A stretch of 64,000 bases of DNA from Novosphingopyxis sp965218915 (GCF_965218915.1 NZ_OZ244708.1:2666001-2730000), one strand, 5' to 3'; shown: positions 32,547 to 40,810, counted from the stretch's first letter. Program-made: numbers and translations. The notes: generated from the letters alone by a model not told the origin.

Positions 32547-33491
32547 ATGATCAAAGCCCTGCTTCCCGCCACGGCGCGGCCGCTCATCGAGGCACGGTTG
32601 CCGGACGATCTGGACGTGAGCTGGTTTTCCAGCCGCGCGGAAGCGGTCGAGAGCGCGGGGGAGGCGGAGATCGCCTGGCTCGACATGAACGATAAAAAGG
32701 CGATGCGCGCCGCAGTCGACGCCGCCGAAAAACTGCAATGGCTGTTCACCATCTATGCCGGGCTAGATCATTTCCCGACCGAGGGATTGGCGGAGCGCGG
32801 CGTAAAGCTCACCAATGGCGTGGGCATCAATACCATCGCGGTGGCCGAATATGCCGTGCTGGGCATGCTGGCGCTGGCCAAGCGCTACGACGAGGTCGTG
32901 CGGCTGGCCGACCGGCAGGAATGGCCGCGGGACCCGCCCGGAAATCGCGAGCTTTACGGCAGCAAGGCGCTGATCCTGGGCTATGGCGCGATCGGCGAGG
33001 CGATCGGCGATCGGCTCAAGGCGTTCGGTGTGGACGTGACCGGCGTAGCGCGCACCCCGCGGCCGGATCGGGGCGTGATCGGGCAGGATGAATGGCGCGC
33101 CAAACTCGGCGAGTATGACTGGCTGGTGGTCGCCCTCCCCGCCACCGGCGAGACCGAGCAGCTGATCGGTCAGGCGGAATTCGCCGCGATGAAGACCGGC
33201 GCGCTGCTGTGCAATATCGCGCGCGGCGAGATCATCGATCAGGACGCCATGATCGCGGCGCTGAAGGGCGGGCGGCTAGGGGGCGCCTATCTGGACGTCA
33301 CCGATCCCGAACCATTGCCGGACGACCACCCGTTGTGGGACGCGCCAAACACGCTGTTCAGCATGCATTTGTCGGGCCGATCGACGCAAAAGATGTTTTC
33401 CCGAGCAGGCGTGCTGTTCCTGGAAAATCTCGAACGGTACCGCGCTGGACGCGATATGAAGAATGTGGTCGATCTTGATCTGGGCTACTGA
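32547..33491 (+). CDS. D-2-hydroxyacid dehydrogenase (NAD-dependent)
   Basis: A 314-residue protein of the D-isomer 2-hydroxyacid dehydrogenase family. The NAD-binding Rossmann motif ALILGYGAIGEAIGDRLKAFGVDVTG, VALPATGETEQLIG, and LLCNIARGEIIDQDAMIAALKGGRLGGAYLDV are the hallmark segments. GGLLDVTDPEPLPDDHPLWDAPN-type catalytic Glu and His positions are seen in DPEPLPDDHPLW and FSMHLSGRST. The substrate is unknown; phosphoglycerate, glyoxylate and hydroxypyruvate reductases share this layout. The start ATG at 32547 has a GGA-rich leader (AAGGACATCCT). It is followed within 26 bp by the acetolactate synthase remnant. Confidence 0.92.
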   Translation: MIKALLPATARPLIEARLPDDLDVSWFSSRAEAVESAGEAEIAWLDMNDKKAMRAAVDAAEKLQWLFTIYAGLDHFPTEGLAERGVKLTNGVGINTIAVAEYAVLGMLALAKRYDEVVRLADRQEWPRDPPGNRELYGSKALILGYGAIGEAIGDRLKAFGVDVTGVARTPRPDRGVIGQDEWRAKLGEYDWLVVALPATGETEQLIGQAEFAAMKTGALLCNIARGEIIDQDAMIAALKGGRLGGAYLDVTDPEPLPDDHPLWDAPNTLFSMHLSGRSTQKMFSRAGVLFLENLERYRAGRDMKNVVDLDLGY

Positions 33492-33516
33492 AATTCACCG
33501 ATAAAGGCCGAGCATC

Positions 33517-33873
33517 ATGACCAAGACCAGCGACCTCATCGTCCAGCGTCTCGAGGAAGAAGGCGTCGAACATGTCTTCGGCCTGCCCGGCGAGAAAAAT
33601 CTCGACCTGCTGGACAGTATCGCGCGCTCGGACAGTATCGCCTTTGTGTGCTTACCCGGCACGAGCAGGGCGCGGGATGCACGGCCGCGGCTGCTGTTTG
33701 CGCAGGCGCATGGCGCGGCGGGTTATCGCGCGGAAAGCGCTGCGCATCTGAGCGAGCTGCTCAAGCAGTGCCTGGGCACGCACGGCGTCAAGATCATCGA
33801 TTGCCCGGTTGATTATTCGCAGGACAACCGGATTTTGAACGAAGAGATCAAGCGGCTGAGCGCAGCGCTTTAA
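33517..33873 (+). pseudogene. acetolactate synthase-like gene remnant with internal deletion and frameshift
   Basis: The 118-codon frame starts MTKTSDLIVQRLEEEGVEHVFGLPGEKNLDLLDSI, the N-terminal thiamine-diphosphate-binding segment of acetolactate synthase-like enzymes. After about residue 44 the same frame becomes nonsense, while the frame two bases over reads LTRHEQGAG, the next expected family motif. The frame then returns at AHGAAGYRAES and continues through GVKIIDCPVDYSQ to the C-terminal end. The roughly 430-residue middle is missing. So the gene has a small frameshift plus an internal deletion. It has a normal start and stop and could still encode a short peptide, but enzyme activity is lost. 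Confidence 0.85.
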
Positions 33874-34027
33874 TCCCTCTCCCCTAGGGAGAGGTAGCGA
33901 AGCTTGGCGCGCAAGCGCCTAGCGGAGCTGGATGGTGACTACGCTTATGGCAGTTCAATCACCCTCACCACTGCGACTAGCGAACAAGTTCGCAAGTCTC
34001 GTTGCCTCTCCCAAAGGGAGAGGCATT
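33874..34027. repeat. palindromic intergenic element
   Basis: Between the acetolactate-synthase remnant and putA. It opens with TCCCTCTCCCCTAGGGAGAG and ends with CCTCTCCCAAAGGGAGAGGC, each a hairpin of the CTCTCCC/GGGAGAG type, with a spacer of about 110 bp. The layout of two terminal hairpins is the same as in the elements at 12423 and 56491, but with different sequence. It may terminate transcription from both sides. Confidence 0.75.
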
Positions 34028-34029
34028 TA

Positions 34030-37017
34030 TCAAATCCCGTCGCCCATGCTCAGCAGCGTGGCATTGCCGCCCGCGCTCGTCAAATCCGTGCTCGTCGTCC
34101 GCTCCGCACAAAAACGATACAGATAATGCGGGCCGCCCGCCTTGGGGCCGGTGCCGGATAGGCCCTCGCCGCCGAAGGGCTGCGAGCCGACCACCGCGCC
34201 GATCATCGAGCGGTTGACGTAGAGATTGCCGACCGCCGCGCGGTCTTCCACCTGATCGGCGGCGCGCAGGATTCGGCTGTGGATGCCCATGGTCAGGCCA
34301 TATCCCTTGGCGTTGACACGCTCCACCGTGCTCTCGAGCTCGCCCGCCTTCCATGTCGCGACATGCACGATCGGCCCGAACCATTCGCGGTCGAGCTCGT
34401 CCATCGAATCCAGCTTGATCAGCGTCGGCGGTACGAACAGGCCCTTGTCCTTGCCCGGCACCTCGCAGGCATGGATCACGTTCCTGTGCCACGCCTCGCG
34501 GTAGGCGTTGAGCTTGTAAAAGCTCGGCTCGTCGATCACCGGGCCGACATCGGTGTCGGGCTCGGCCGGATCGCCGATCACCAGCGCGTCCATCGCACCC
34601 TTCAACATGGTGATCGTGCGATCATACACATCCTCCTGCAGCAGCAGCATCCGCATCGCCGAGCAACGCTGCCCGGCCGACTGGAAGCCCGAGATCAGCA
34701 CGTCGCGCACCACCTGTTCGGTGAGCGCGGTGGAATCGACGATCATGCAATTGATGCCGCCGGTTTCCGCGATCAGCGGCACCAGCGGGCGATCATCCTC
34801 GGCCAGCAGACTGCGCGCGATGACCTTGGCCGTCGCGCTCGATCCCGTAAAGGCGATGCCGGCGATGCGCGCGTCATAGGTTAGCGCGGCGCCGGTCTCG
34901 GCCCCGCCGACCGCCAGTTGCAACGCGCCGCGCGGCACGCCCGCCTCGCGTGCCAATCGTACCGCCAGCGCGGCGATCCGGGGCGTCTGCGGCGCGGGCT
35001 TGGCGACCACCGTGTTGCCCGAAACCAGCGCGGCGGCAACCTGCCCGACGAAGATCGCCAGCGGGAAATTCCACGGCGCGATACAGGCCCACACGCCGCG
35101 CCCTTCCATGCGCAGCACATTACGCTCGCCGGTCGGTCCGGGCAGCTCGATCGGCGCGAGGTTCAGCCTAGCCTGCGCGGCGTAATAGCGGCAGAAATCG
35201 ATCGCCTCGCGCACATCGCCCAGCGCGTCCGGGATAGTCTTCTTCGCCTCCTGCACGAGCACCGCCATCAGCTCCTCGCGGCGTTCCTCCATCAGATCGG
35301 CGAGCTTTTCCAGGCAGGCGACGCGCTTGTTCAGCGGCGTATCCGACCAGTCGCGAAAGCCCGCATGGCAGATGTCGATGCATTCGGAGACATCCTTTTC
35401 GCCGCGCAGTTGCACCGTCACGGGCTTGCGCAGCCGCTCGGCCAGCGCCTCCAGCAGTTTGCGGTCCTCCAGGTCCATGCCGCGGCTGTTCTTGCGCTCG
35501 GGCATGAACATATCCTCGGGCAGCGAAATACCGGGATGGCGCGTGCCGCCCACGGCCTCCACCTTGGCCACGGGATCGGCGAGCAGCTCCTCCTCATTGA
35601 CGTCGGTCGAGGTGAACTGGTGCACGAAGCTGGTGTTCGCGCCGTTTTCGAGCAGTCGCCGGACCAGATAGGCCAGCAGATCGGCATGGCCGCCGACCGG
35701 CGCATAGGTGCGCACCCGGTAGCCTTCGCCCCGCGCCATGCGCTCGTACAAACCCTCGCCCATGCCGTGCAGGCGCTGGAACTCATAGGCATCTCTCGGC
35801 AGCCCGGCCTCGTCGGTCCATTGCAGCAGGGTGGCGATGGTCAGCGCATTGTGCGTAGCAAAGGCGGGGACGATATTCTTCGACTGCAGCATCTGCCGCG
35901 CGCAGGCGAGATAGCTGACATCGGTCGCGATCTTGCGGGTGAACAGCGGGAAATCGGACAGCCCCATTTCCTGCGTATGCTTGATCTCGGTGTCCCAATA
36001 GGCCCCTTTGACGAGCCGCGTGTTGATCCGGTTGCCACTTTCCTCGCCCAGCGCATCGGCCCATTTGACGACCGCGAGACCGCGCTTGGAATAGGCCTGG
36101 ATCGCCATGCCTAAGCCGTCCCAGCCCTCCATCGAGGGGTGGCGCGCGACATCGCGGATGATGTCGAGGCTGATCATCAACCGTTCGGATTCCTCGGCAT
36201 CGACGGTCAGCGCCACGCCGGACTCGCGGCAGCGCAGTGCCAGATCGAGCACCATTTCGGAGATGATCGGGATGCAGATGCCGGCATGGGCGGGATCGTA
36301 ACGCGGATGCAGCGCGGACAGTTTTACGGATATGCTGTGGCCGCTGCCCGCCCGGCCCGCGACATCGGCCGCGCCCCGATAGGATTCGAAATAGCGATAG
36401 GCGTCGTCCATCGTGCGCGCCGCCTCGCCCAGCATGTCGAAGCTGGCGACGAACCCGCGATTTTCGCGCTTGTTCATGCGCGTGATGGCTTCTTCGACGG
36501 TGCGGCCCATGACGAACACCTCGCCCATCAACTTCATCGCCTGTTGCACCGCGCGGCGCACGAACGGCTCGCCGCTGCGCGCGACCAGGCGGCGCAGCAC
36601 ATTGGCGCGCGGGGACGCGCCGACCACGGCCTTGCCCAGCACCAGCCCCCAGGTGGCGCTGTTGACCATCTTGTTGGCGGACGCGCCGGTATGCGCGCCC
36701 CAGTCCGCGCCGCCCATCTTGTCCGAGATCAGCCGGTCCGAGGTATAGGCATCGGGCACGCGCAGAAACGCCTCGGCGAGCGAGAGCAAGGCGGTGCCCT
36801 CTTCGGTGCCCAGCCGATATTCCTGCAAAAACTGGTTGATCCAGCCCTTGGACTGCCCGGCGCGCAGATCCTCCAGCAGGACATGCGCGCGCTCGAGGAT
36901 CGCCGCGCGTTCTTCGGGCCCGACCTTGGCCTGCGCGACGAGGGGGGCCAGCACCTCCGGCTCGGCCTTGCGGTGAAGGTCGCGCAATTCGCCGCGCAGG
37001 TCGTCGCTGGTGATCAT
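34030..37017 (-). CDS. putA: bifunctional proline dehydrogenase / L-glutamate gamma-semialdehyde dehydrogenase
   Basis: A 995-residue PutA. The N-terminal half is the flavin proline dehydrogenase barrel (about residues 130-470: VKLSALHPRYD, LTVDAEESERLMISLDI, LAVVKWADALGEESGNRINTRLVKGAYWD). The C-terminal half is the NAD-dependent aldehyde dehydrogenase: AETGGINCMIVD has the catalytic Glu, and FQSAGQRCSAMR holds the catalytic Cys near residue 780. Both steps convert proline to glutamate with channelled intermediate. It lacks the N-terminal ribbon-helix-helix DNA-binding domain of E. coli PutA (1,320 residues), so this is a short, non-autoregulatory type. I chose the ATG at 37017 (MITSDDLRGEL). 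Confidence 0.96.
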   Translation of the reverse strand: MITSDDLRGELRDLHRKAEPEVLAPLVAQAKVGPEERAAILERAHVLLEDLRAGQSKGWINQFLQEYRLGTEEGTALLSLAEAFLRVPDAYTSDRLISDKMGGADWGAHTGASANKMVNSATWGLVLGKAVVGASPRANVLRRLVARSGEPFVRRAVQQAMKLMGEVFVMGRTVEEAITRMNKRENRGFVASFDMLGEAARTMDDAYRYFESYRGAADVAGRAGSGHSISVKLSALHPRYDPAHAGICIPIISEMVLDLALRCRESGVALTVDAEESERLMISLDIIRDVARHPSMEGWDGLGMAIQAYSKRGLAVVKWADALGEESGNRINTRLVKGAYWDTEIKHTQEMGLSDFPLFTRKIATDVSYLACARQMLQSKNIVPAFATHNALTIATLLQWTDEAGLPRDAYEFQRLHGMGEGLYERMARGEGYRVRTYAPVGGHADLLAYLVRRLLENGANTSFVHQFTSTDVNEEELLADPVAKVEAVGGTRHPGISLPEDMFMPERKNSRGMDLEDRKLLEALAERLRKPVTVQLRGEKDVSECIDICHAGFRDWSDTPLNKRVACLEKLADLMEERREELMAVLVQEAKKTIPDALGDVREAIDFCRYYAAQARLNLAPIELPGPTGERNVLRMEGRGVWACIAPWNFPLAIFVGQVAAALVSGNTVVAKPAPQTPRIAALAVRLAREAGVPRGALQLAVGGAETGAALTYDARIAGIAFTGSSATAKVIARSLLAEDDRPLVPLIAETGGINCMIVDSTALTEQVVRDVLISGFQSAGQRCSAMRMLLLQEDVYDRTITMLKGAMDALVIGDPAEPDTDVGPVIDEPSFYKLNAYREAWHRNVIHACEVPGKDKGLFVPPTLIKLDSMDELDREWFGPIVHVATWKAGELESTVERVNAKGYGLTMGIHSRILRAADQVEDRAAVGNLYVNRSMIGAVVGSQPFGGEGLSGTGPKAGGPHYLYRFCAERTTSTDLTSAGGNATLLSMGDGI

Positions 37018-37156
37018 GGAAATTCCAACTGTCGAGGGCATGTGGGGACAGGGGGCAAAACATGCACCCCCGAGCGGCCCCATTCGCATAAATGCGGGGG
37101 GCGATGCAAGGAAAGCGGGAGGGGGGCGCACTGTGATAGCCCTAATATAAAACCGT

Positions 37157-37182
37157 TATCCCGGACTTGATCCGGGATGACG
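37157..37182. repeat. short solo copy of the REP-like hairpin
   Basis: The sequence TATCCCGGACTTGATCCGGG followed by ATGACG is the first hairpin of the elements at 15629 and 17843 joined directly to their outer end, so it looks like a reduced copy. It lies in the putA upstream region. Confidence 0.75.
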
Positions 37183-37220
37183 TAGCTTTTTAATGATTGG
37201 TAATGGCCGAGCCATCCCAC

Positions 37221-37261
37221 CAAAAAAATTGGGGGCCGGCGTCTCGACGTGCCGACCCCCA
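37221..37261 (-). terminator. strong rho-independent terminator on the minus strand with no known upstream gene
   Basis: On the minus strand an 11-bp GC-rich stem (TGGGGGTCGGC / GCCGGCCCCCA, one G-U pair) with a 10-nt loop is followed by ATTTTTTTG, a textbook intrinsic terminator. No annotated minus-strand gene ends here; putA starts further downstream at 37017. On the plus strand the same hairpin has no T-tract. It therefore implies an unannotated minus-strand transcript. Confidence 0.75.
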
Positions 37262-37440
37262 CCCCCGGTTACGCAACGCGAGGGTTTCCGTGCCGCCCTC
37301 CCCCCGAACGCGGGGAACGGACGAAATGGATTTGCAGCCGGACATACGCGCCTTCAAAAAACCGGAAGGCCTTTGCCCCGCTGACCAGCTTGTTATGGAC
37401 GGACGGCGTTGAGTGGGCGCTGAATGCGTCTTTTATCTCA
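37225..37440 (-). ncRNA. candidate small RNA ending at the orphan terminator
   Basis: Approximate limits. The 3' end is set by the terminator at 37221-37261. Upstream on the minus strand are stable hairpins, and a start near 37440 would follow an AT-rich GATAAAA stretch (minus-strand reading of 37425-37440), a possible -10 box. No coding frame with a ribosome-binding site is visible. I compared by eye with SRP RNA, 6S RNA, tmRNA and RNase P RNA features and found no clear match. Could also be a leader or a decayed gene. Confidence 0.3.
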
Positions 37441-37472
37441 TGTTCAGCTAAAAGGGTCTGAATATTAACAGA

Positions 37473-38525
37473 TTGACATTTAAGCGCCGCTGGACTCTGC
37501 TCGTGATCGCGCTCCTGATCGGGCTCAGCGCGCTTTCGCTCGGCGGGCAGCGGCAACACCGGCCCAACAAAGATCAGGCGATCTCGGCGCGGCCGATCCT
37601 GCTCGATCCCAAGCACCCCGCCCGCACCCAGCTTGGCCAGCTGCGCTTTCTGGGTGCCTGGGTGCTCAGCAGCGAGAACGACCGGTTCGGCGGCATCTCC
37701 AGCTTGGTCGCACTGCCGGACGATCATTTCATCGGCCTGGGCGACGGCGCGACGCTGATCGGCTTCGGGCTGACGCGCCGCGGCGGCATCGTCGATCCGT
37801 TCATCCGGCCGCTGCCCTGGCGCGGAAAAGAAGAACCGGACTATGAAGAGCGCGATTCGGAATCGCTGGTGCGCGATCCCGCCACCGGCAAATATTGGGT
37901 GAGTTTCGAGAACCATGCATCGCTGCGCCGCTATTCGGCCGATTTTTCCCGCGAGGAACGGGTCGTGCGGCCGCAGGAAATGAAAGGCTGGCCCGCCAAT
38001 GGCGGCGGCGAGGCGCTGGCACGGCTGGCCGATGGGCGGTTCGTGGTGCTGAGCGAGGATGCCGAGGCCCCGGATACCGCAGACCGAGGTGGCGGCTATC
38101 GGGCGCTGATCTATCCCGGCGAGCCGCGCGCCGATGCGAAACCGGTCCGCTTCGCCTATGCTCCGCCCAAGGGCTTCAAGGCGACCGACGCCAAGCTGCT
38201 GCCGGACGGGCGCCTGCTGATATTGCACCGCCGCCTCGCCTTCCCCAGCGGGCTATCGGCGTCGATCGGCATCGCCGACCCCGCCGACATCCGCCCCGGC
38301 AAGACCCTGCGATCGACCGAACTCGCCCGCCTCGAAGCGCCGCTCGCGGTCGACAATATGGAGGGTTTGGCGGTGACGCAGGAGGCCGGACGCACCATCG
38401 CCTGGATCGTCTCCGACGACAATTTCAATGCGCTCCAGCGCACGATATTGATGAAGTTCGCGCTGCCGGATGAGGGGGTGCACGGAGTGCAGAAGGGGCC
38501 AGGGTTCGAGAGTTTGGGGGAATAG
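37473..38525 (+). CDS. phytase-like / esterase-like-activity domain secreted protein
   Basis: A 350-residue protein of the beta-propeller phytase-like (esterase-like activity of phytase) family. The N-terminus FKRRWTLLVIALLIGLSALSLGGQ is a signal peptide or signal anchor. The first propeller segments WVLSSENDRFGGISSLVALPDDHFIGLGDG and later ALARLADGRFVVLSEDAEA and VDNMEGLAVTQEAGRTIAWIVSDDNF are typical of this family, whose members are often annotated for esterase activity. The start is a TTG at 37473, the only one that keeps the basic n-region; a GTG at 37503 would lose it. It probably acts in the periplasm. The substrate is unknown. Confidence 0.8.
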   Translation: MTFKRRWTLLVIALLIGLSALSLGGQRQHRPNKDQAISARPILLDPKHPARTQLGQLRFLGAWVLSSENDRFGGISSLVALPDDHFIGLGDGATLIGFGLTRRGGIVDPFIRPLPWRGKEEPDYEERDSESLVRDPATGKYWVSFENHASLRRYSADFSREERVVRPQEMKGWPANGGGEALARLADGRFVVLSEDAEAPDTADRGGGYRALIYPGEPRADAKPVRFAYAPPKGFKATDAKLLPDGRLLILHRRLAFPSGLSASIGIADPADIRPGKTLRSTELARLEAPLAVDNMEGLAVTQEAGRTIAWIVSDDNFNALQRTILMKFALPDEGVHGVQKGPGFESLGE

Positions 38526-38609
38526 CGCAGTGGCATCCCGATGACAGTTGTTGGTGGAAAGCAAGATAGGAGCTTTTTCGATAGTAAAATGTGGCAACCT
38601 TCATAATTG

Positions 38610-38789
38610 CTATTTTGTTTCAGGCCAAATACTTGCAACCCCTTCAGGAAACATCGCAAACGCATGCTCGTCATTGGCCATTATATCTGCTATAACTTCT
38701 GTCGCCCCGGGATCTTCTTCCGCACTGCATTGCATCTTAATACGTACAAATTGCAATTTTGGCACTGTTGTAAAATTGTTAGAGCTCAC
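38610..38789 (-). CDS. possible small protein, GTG start (uncertain)
   Basis: A minus-strand frame of 59 residues opens with GTG at 38789 and reads VSSNNFTTVPKLQFVRIKMQ, then CSAEEDPGATEVIADIMANDEHAFAMFPEGVASIWPETK before a TAG. It looks protein-like (IMANDEHAFAMFPEGVASIWPE), but there is no clear ribosome-binding site and the region is AT-rich compared with the genome. A second GTG at 38765 would give 51 residues. It may be a decayed or horizontally acquired gene. I do not recognise the family. Confidence 0.3.
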   Translation of the reverse strand: MSSNNFTTVPKLQFVRIKMQCSAEEDPGATEVIADIMANDEHAFAMFPEGVASIWPETK

Positions 38790-38863
38790 AATCTGCGGAG
38801 TATTGCAGTTCTTGAATGTTCACCACTTTGTTGCGCACTTCCTGTGCGCCGCGCATAAATGCG

Positions 38864-38899
38864 AAAACCCCGGCGCCCTGCATCACAGGCATCGGGGGT
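38864..38899 (-). terminator. rho-independent terminator after rpmB
   Basis: Just downstream of rpmB on the minus strand, GACCCCCGATGCCTGTGATG and GCAGGGCGCCGGGG form a hairpin (ACCCC.../GGGGT with an inner CCTG/CAGG stem), followed by TTTTCGC. It is an intrinsic terminator for rpmB transcription. Confidence 0.55.
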
Positions 38900-38926
38900 C
38901 TTGGTGGAAAGCCGGACCGCGTCCGT

Positions 38927-39214
38927 TCAGGCGGCGGCGAGCTTCTTGCCGATTTCCTTCTTCACCTTGCGCGCGTTGTCGCTCAGCTTGGTGTCGGAGG
39001 TTTTCATGAGCCAGTTGTCGAGCCCGCCATTATGCTCGACCGAGCGCAGGCCGGCGGTCGAGACGCGCAGCTTGATGCCCCGGTCCAGCGCGTCGGACAG
39101 CAGCGTCACGTCCTGCAGATTGGGCAGAAACACCCGCTTGGTCCGGTTGTTGGCGTGGCTCACATTGTTGCCGACCATGCGGCCCTTGCCCGTCAGTTCG
39201 CAGATGCGCGACAT
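38927..39214 (-). CDS. rpmB: 50S ribosomal protein L28
   Basis: A 95-residue ribosomal protein. MSRICELTGKGRMVGNNVSHANNRTKRVFLPNLQDVTLLSDAL has the L28 signature CELTGKxxxxGNNVSHANxxTKRxFxPNLQ. It lies near the L1 side of the large subunit. I used the ATG at 39214; an upstream in-frame ATG at 39238 would add eight residues (NDNRERT). The single cysteine in CELTG is typical of alphaproteobacterial L28, without the extra zinc cysteines. The gene is monocistronic here, with a terminator at its end. Confidence 0.97.
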   Translation of the reverse strand: MSRICELTGKGRMVGNNVSHANNRTKRVFLPNLQDVTLLSDALDRGIKLRVSTAGLRSVEHNGGLDNWLMKTSDTKLSDNARKVKKEIGKKLAAA

Positions 39215-39290
39215 CGTTCGTTCCCGATTATCATTCATAAGGTGGAAAGCGGTGGCGTCTAGCGGGGCCGGACGCGTTCGTCAACGCCCG

Positions 39291-39974
39291 TCAGCGCTGC
39301 TCGGCACGCGATGCCAGACGCCGTGCAACGGTGGCGGTCTGCACGAGAAACAGGATGATGAGGATCAGCCCGACCGTTCCCACAAATATATCGAAGCCGG
39401 AAATCGCACCGAACCAGCCCGGACCGGTGCCCAAGCCGTACATCGCTATCGTCAGGCCGATCAGCACGAAACGCAGTTCGGTCGGCCCGGCGGCGAGATA
39501 AGACAATTTCATCTCGCCCATGACATGTACGGAGAGATAGGCATGGATCGACAGCAGCAGATAGCCGGTCATCGCGACCAGCGCGACATCGAGCCGGACG
39601 TAAGGGCTGAACCCGATCCCGGCGAGGATCAGAAGCGTGGTGATCCCGTCGCAGCTGTGATCGATGAAATAGCCGAAAGACGGCCGCTCGATCTTGCGCC
39701 AGCGCGCGATACTGCCGTCGAGCGAATCGCCGAACCATTGGATGGAGTAGCCGGCGATCGCCAGCCACAGCCAATTCGCGCCGAAACCGCTGGCGGCGTA
39801 ACCGGCAAAGATCATCAGCGCGCCGACGATGCCGAAGCTGGTGAGCCGGTCGGGCGTGACCCACAGCGGCAAGCGCGGGCAGATCCAGTTCAGGAGGCGC
39901 CGCTCGCCGCGGGCGAGGACGTTCTGCTGGATACGATCGATCGATCCAGCGCGGGCTTCGGTGGTGTTGGCCAT
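39291..39974 (-). CDS. CDP-alcohol phosphatidyltransferase family membrane protein
   Basis: A 227-residue integral membrane enzyme. The signature motif DG..AR........G...D...D is present as DGSIARWRKIERPSFGYFIDHSCD, which binds the divalent metals and CDP-alcohol. About six hydrophobic segments surround it (for example VALVAMTGYLLLSIHAYLSVHV and FVGTVGLILIILFLVQTA). Members make phosphatidylglycerol-phosphate, phosphatidylserine, phosphatidylcholine, cardiolipin or inositol lipids, and which of these this one makes cannot be told from sequence. It stands alone between rpmB and the Pmp3-like gene. Confidence 0.9.
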   Translation of the reverse strand: MANTTEARAGSIDRIQQNVLARGERRLLNWICPRLPLWVTPDRLTSFGIVGALMIFAGYAASGFGANWLWLAIAGYSIQWFGDSLDGSIARWRKIERPSFGYFIDHSCDGITTLLILAGIGFSPYVRLDVALVAMTGYLLLSIHAYLSVHVMGEMKLSYLAAGPTELRFVLIGLTIAMYGLGTGPGWFGAISGFDIFVGTVGLILIILFLVQTATVARRLASRAEQR

Positions 39975-40147
39975 GCCCCTTTATCGAAGCGTGGCGGGCA
40001 TTGGGCAACAGCCGATCACAAAACTGCCATCTTATTTGCGTCGTTTCGCAACGTTTATCCTTCGCATTGTCGCAACCGTCACAGGATTGGTGCGTTTTTC
40101 CCGGCGACCCGGCGTGCTCATGCGCCACCCAAAGACGAAAGATACAC

Positions 40148-40321
40148 ATGCCCATCCTGCAGATCATTCTCGCCGTCATCCTGCCCCCGCTGGCGGTGTT
40201 CCTGAAGCGCGGCGTGGGCCCCGAACTCCTGATTTCCATCGTGCTTTGCATCGTCTTTTGGGTTCCCGGTATTCTCTACGCCTTGTACATCGTGCTGAGC
40301 GATAGAGGCACCGCCCTCTAG
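40148..40321 (+). CDS. YqaE/Pmp3-family small membrane protein
   Basis: A 57-residue hydrophobic protein beginning MPILQIILAVILPPLAVFLKRGVGPELLISIVLCIVFWVPGILYALYIVL. The family pattern of two membrane helices with the PPLAVFL and the W.PG.I.A motifs marks it as YqaE/Pmp3 (UPF0057), which affects membrane potential and salt or cold tolerance in yeast and plants. In bacteria its role is not settled. The start ATG at 40148 is inside a longer open frame (40001) that starts in non-coding sequence. It is followed by tadA. Confidence 0.9.
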   Translation: MPILQIILAVILPPLAVFLKRGVGPELLISIVLCIVFWVPGILYALYIVLSDRGTAL

Positions 40322-40354
40322 CGATCAGGCACTTCATGGGCTAATCCAGCCCCG

Positions 40355-40810
40355 ATGCCCTTCAATCAAGTCCGCCGTCATATGGATGAAGCGCTCGGCT
40401 TGGCCCGTGCGGCGGCCGAGGCGGGGGAAGTCCCGGTGGGCGCGGTGGTGGTTTGCGGTGGCCAGATCGTCGGACGCGGCGCCAACGGCCCGATCGCCGG
40501 TCACGACCCGACCGCCCATGCCGAAATCGTTGCAATCCGCGAAGCGGCCGCAATGCTCTGCAATAACCGGCTGACCGACTGCGATCTCTATGTCACGCTG
40601 GAACCCTGCGCAATGTGCGCGGGGGCGATCGCCCATGCCCGTATCCGCCGTCTCTATTATGCCGCCCCCGATCCGAAAGGCGGCGCCGTGGCGCACGGCC
40701 CCCGGCTGTTCGAGCAGCCCACGGTGCATCATCGGCCCGAAGTCTATGCCGGGATCAGCGAAGATGAGGCAGCACAAATGTTGCGCACATTCTTTTCGGG
40801 GAAGCGATGA
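40355..40810 (+). CDS. tadA: tRNA adenosine(34) deaminase TadA
   Basis: A 151-residue zinc deaminase that converts A34 of tRNA-Arg(ACG) to inosine. The zinc site HAE (TAHAEIVAIREA) with the catalytic Glu, and PCAMCAG, with the two zinc cysteines, are intact. The flanking NNRLTDCDLYVTLEPCAMCAGAIAHARIRRLYY is typical of TadA rather than guanine deaminase. Its stop overlaps the start of the next membrane-protein gene by 4 nt (ATGA). It is essential in most bacteria. Confidence 0.95.
   Translation: MPFNQVRRHMDEALGLARAAAEAGEVPVGAVVVCGGQIVGRGANGPIAGHDPTAHAEIVAIREAAAMLCNNRLTDCDLYVTLEPCAMCAGAIAHARIRRLYYAAPDPKGGAVAHGPRLFEQPTVHHRPEVYAGISEDEAAQMLRTFFSGKR

Larger units (their letters stand above)
37018..37472. 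other. gene-free region between putA and the phytase-like gene
   Basis: About 455 bp with no convincing coding frame. It holds a short solo palindrome CCCGGACTTGATCCGGG at 37160-37176, a strong minus-strand terminator at 37221-37261 and, upstream of that on the minus strand, a stretch with internal hairpins (for example GCCTTC/GAAGGC near 37350). It must also hold the putA promoter near 37018-37200. Confidence 0.6.
38526..38926. other. AT-rich region with no firm gene
   Basis: About 400 bp of unusually AT-rich DNA between the phytase-like gene and rpmB. A minus-strand frame (38610-38789) is the only protein-like candidate and is listed separately. The rpmB terminator lies at its rpmB-proximal edge. 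The rest has no feature I can support. Confidence 0.5.

Noticed and set aside
37225..37440. Assignment of the candidate RNA to 6S RNA, SRP RNA or tmRNA
   Set aside because: Conserved sequence marks of these RNAs (such as the GGAAG..AGCAG loop of SRP RNA) are not visible, so I left the RNA unnamed.
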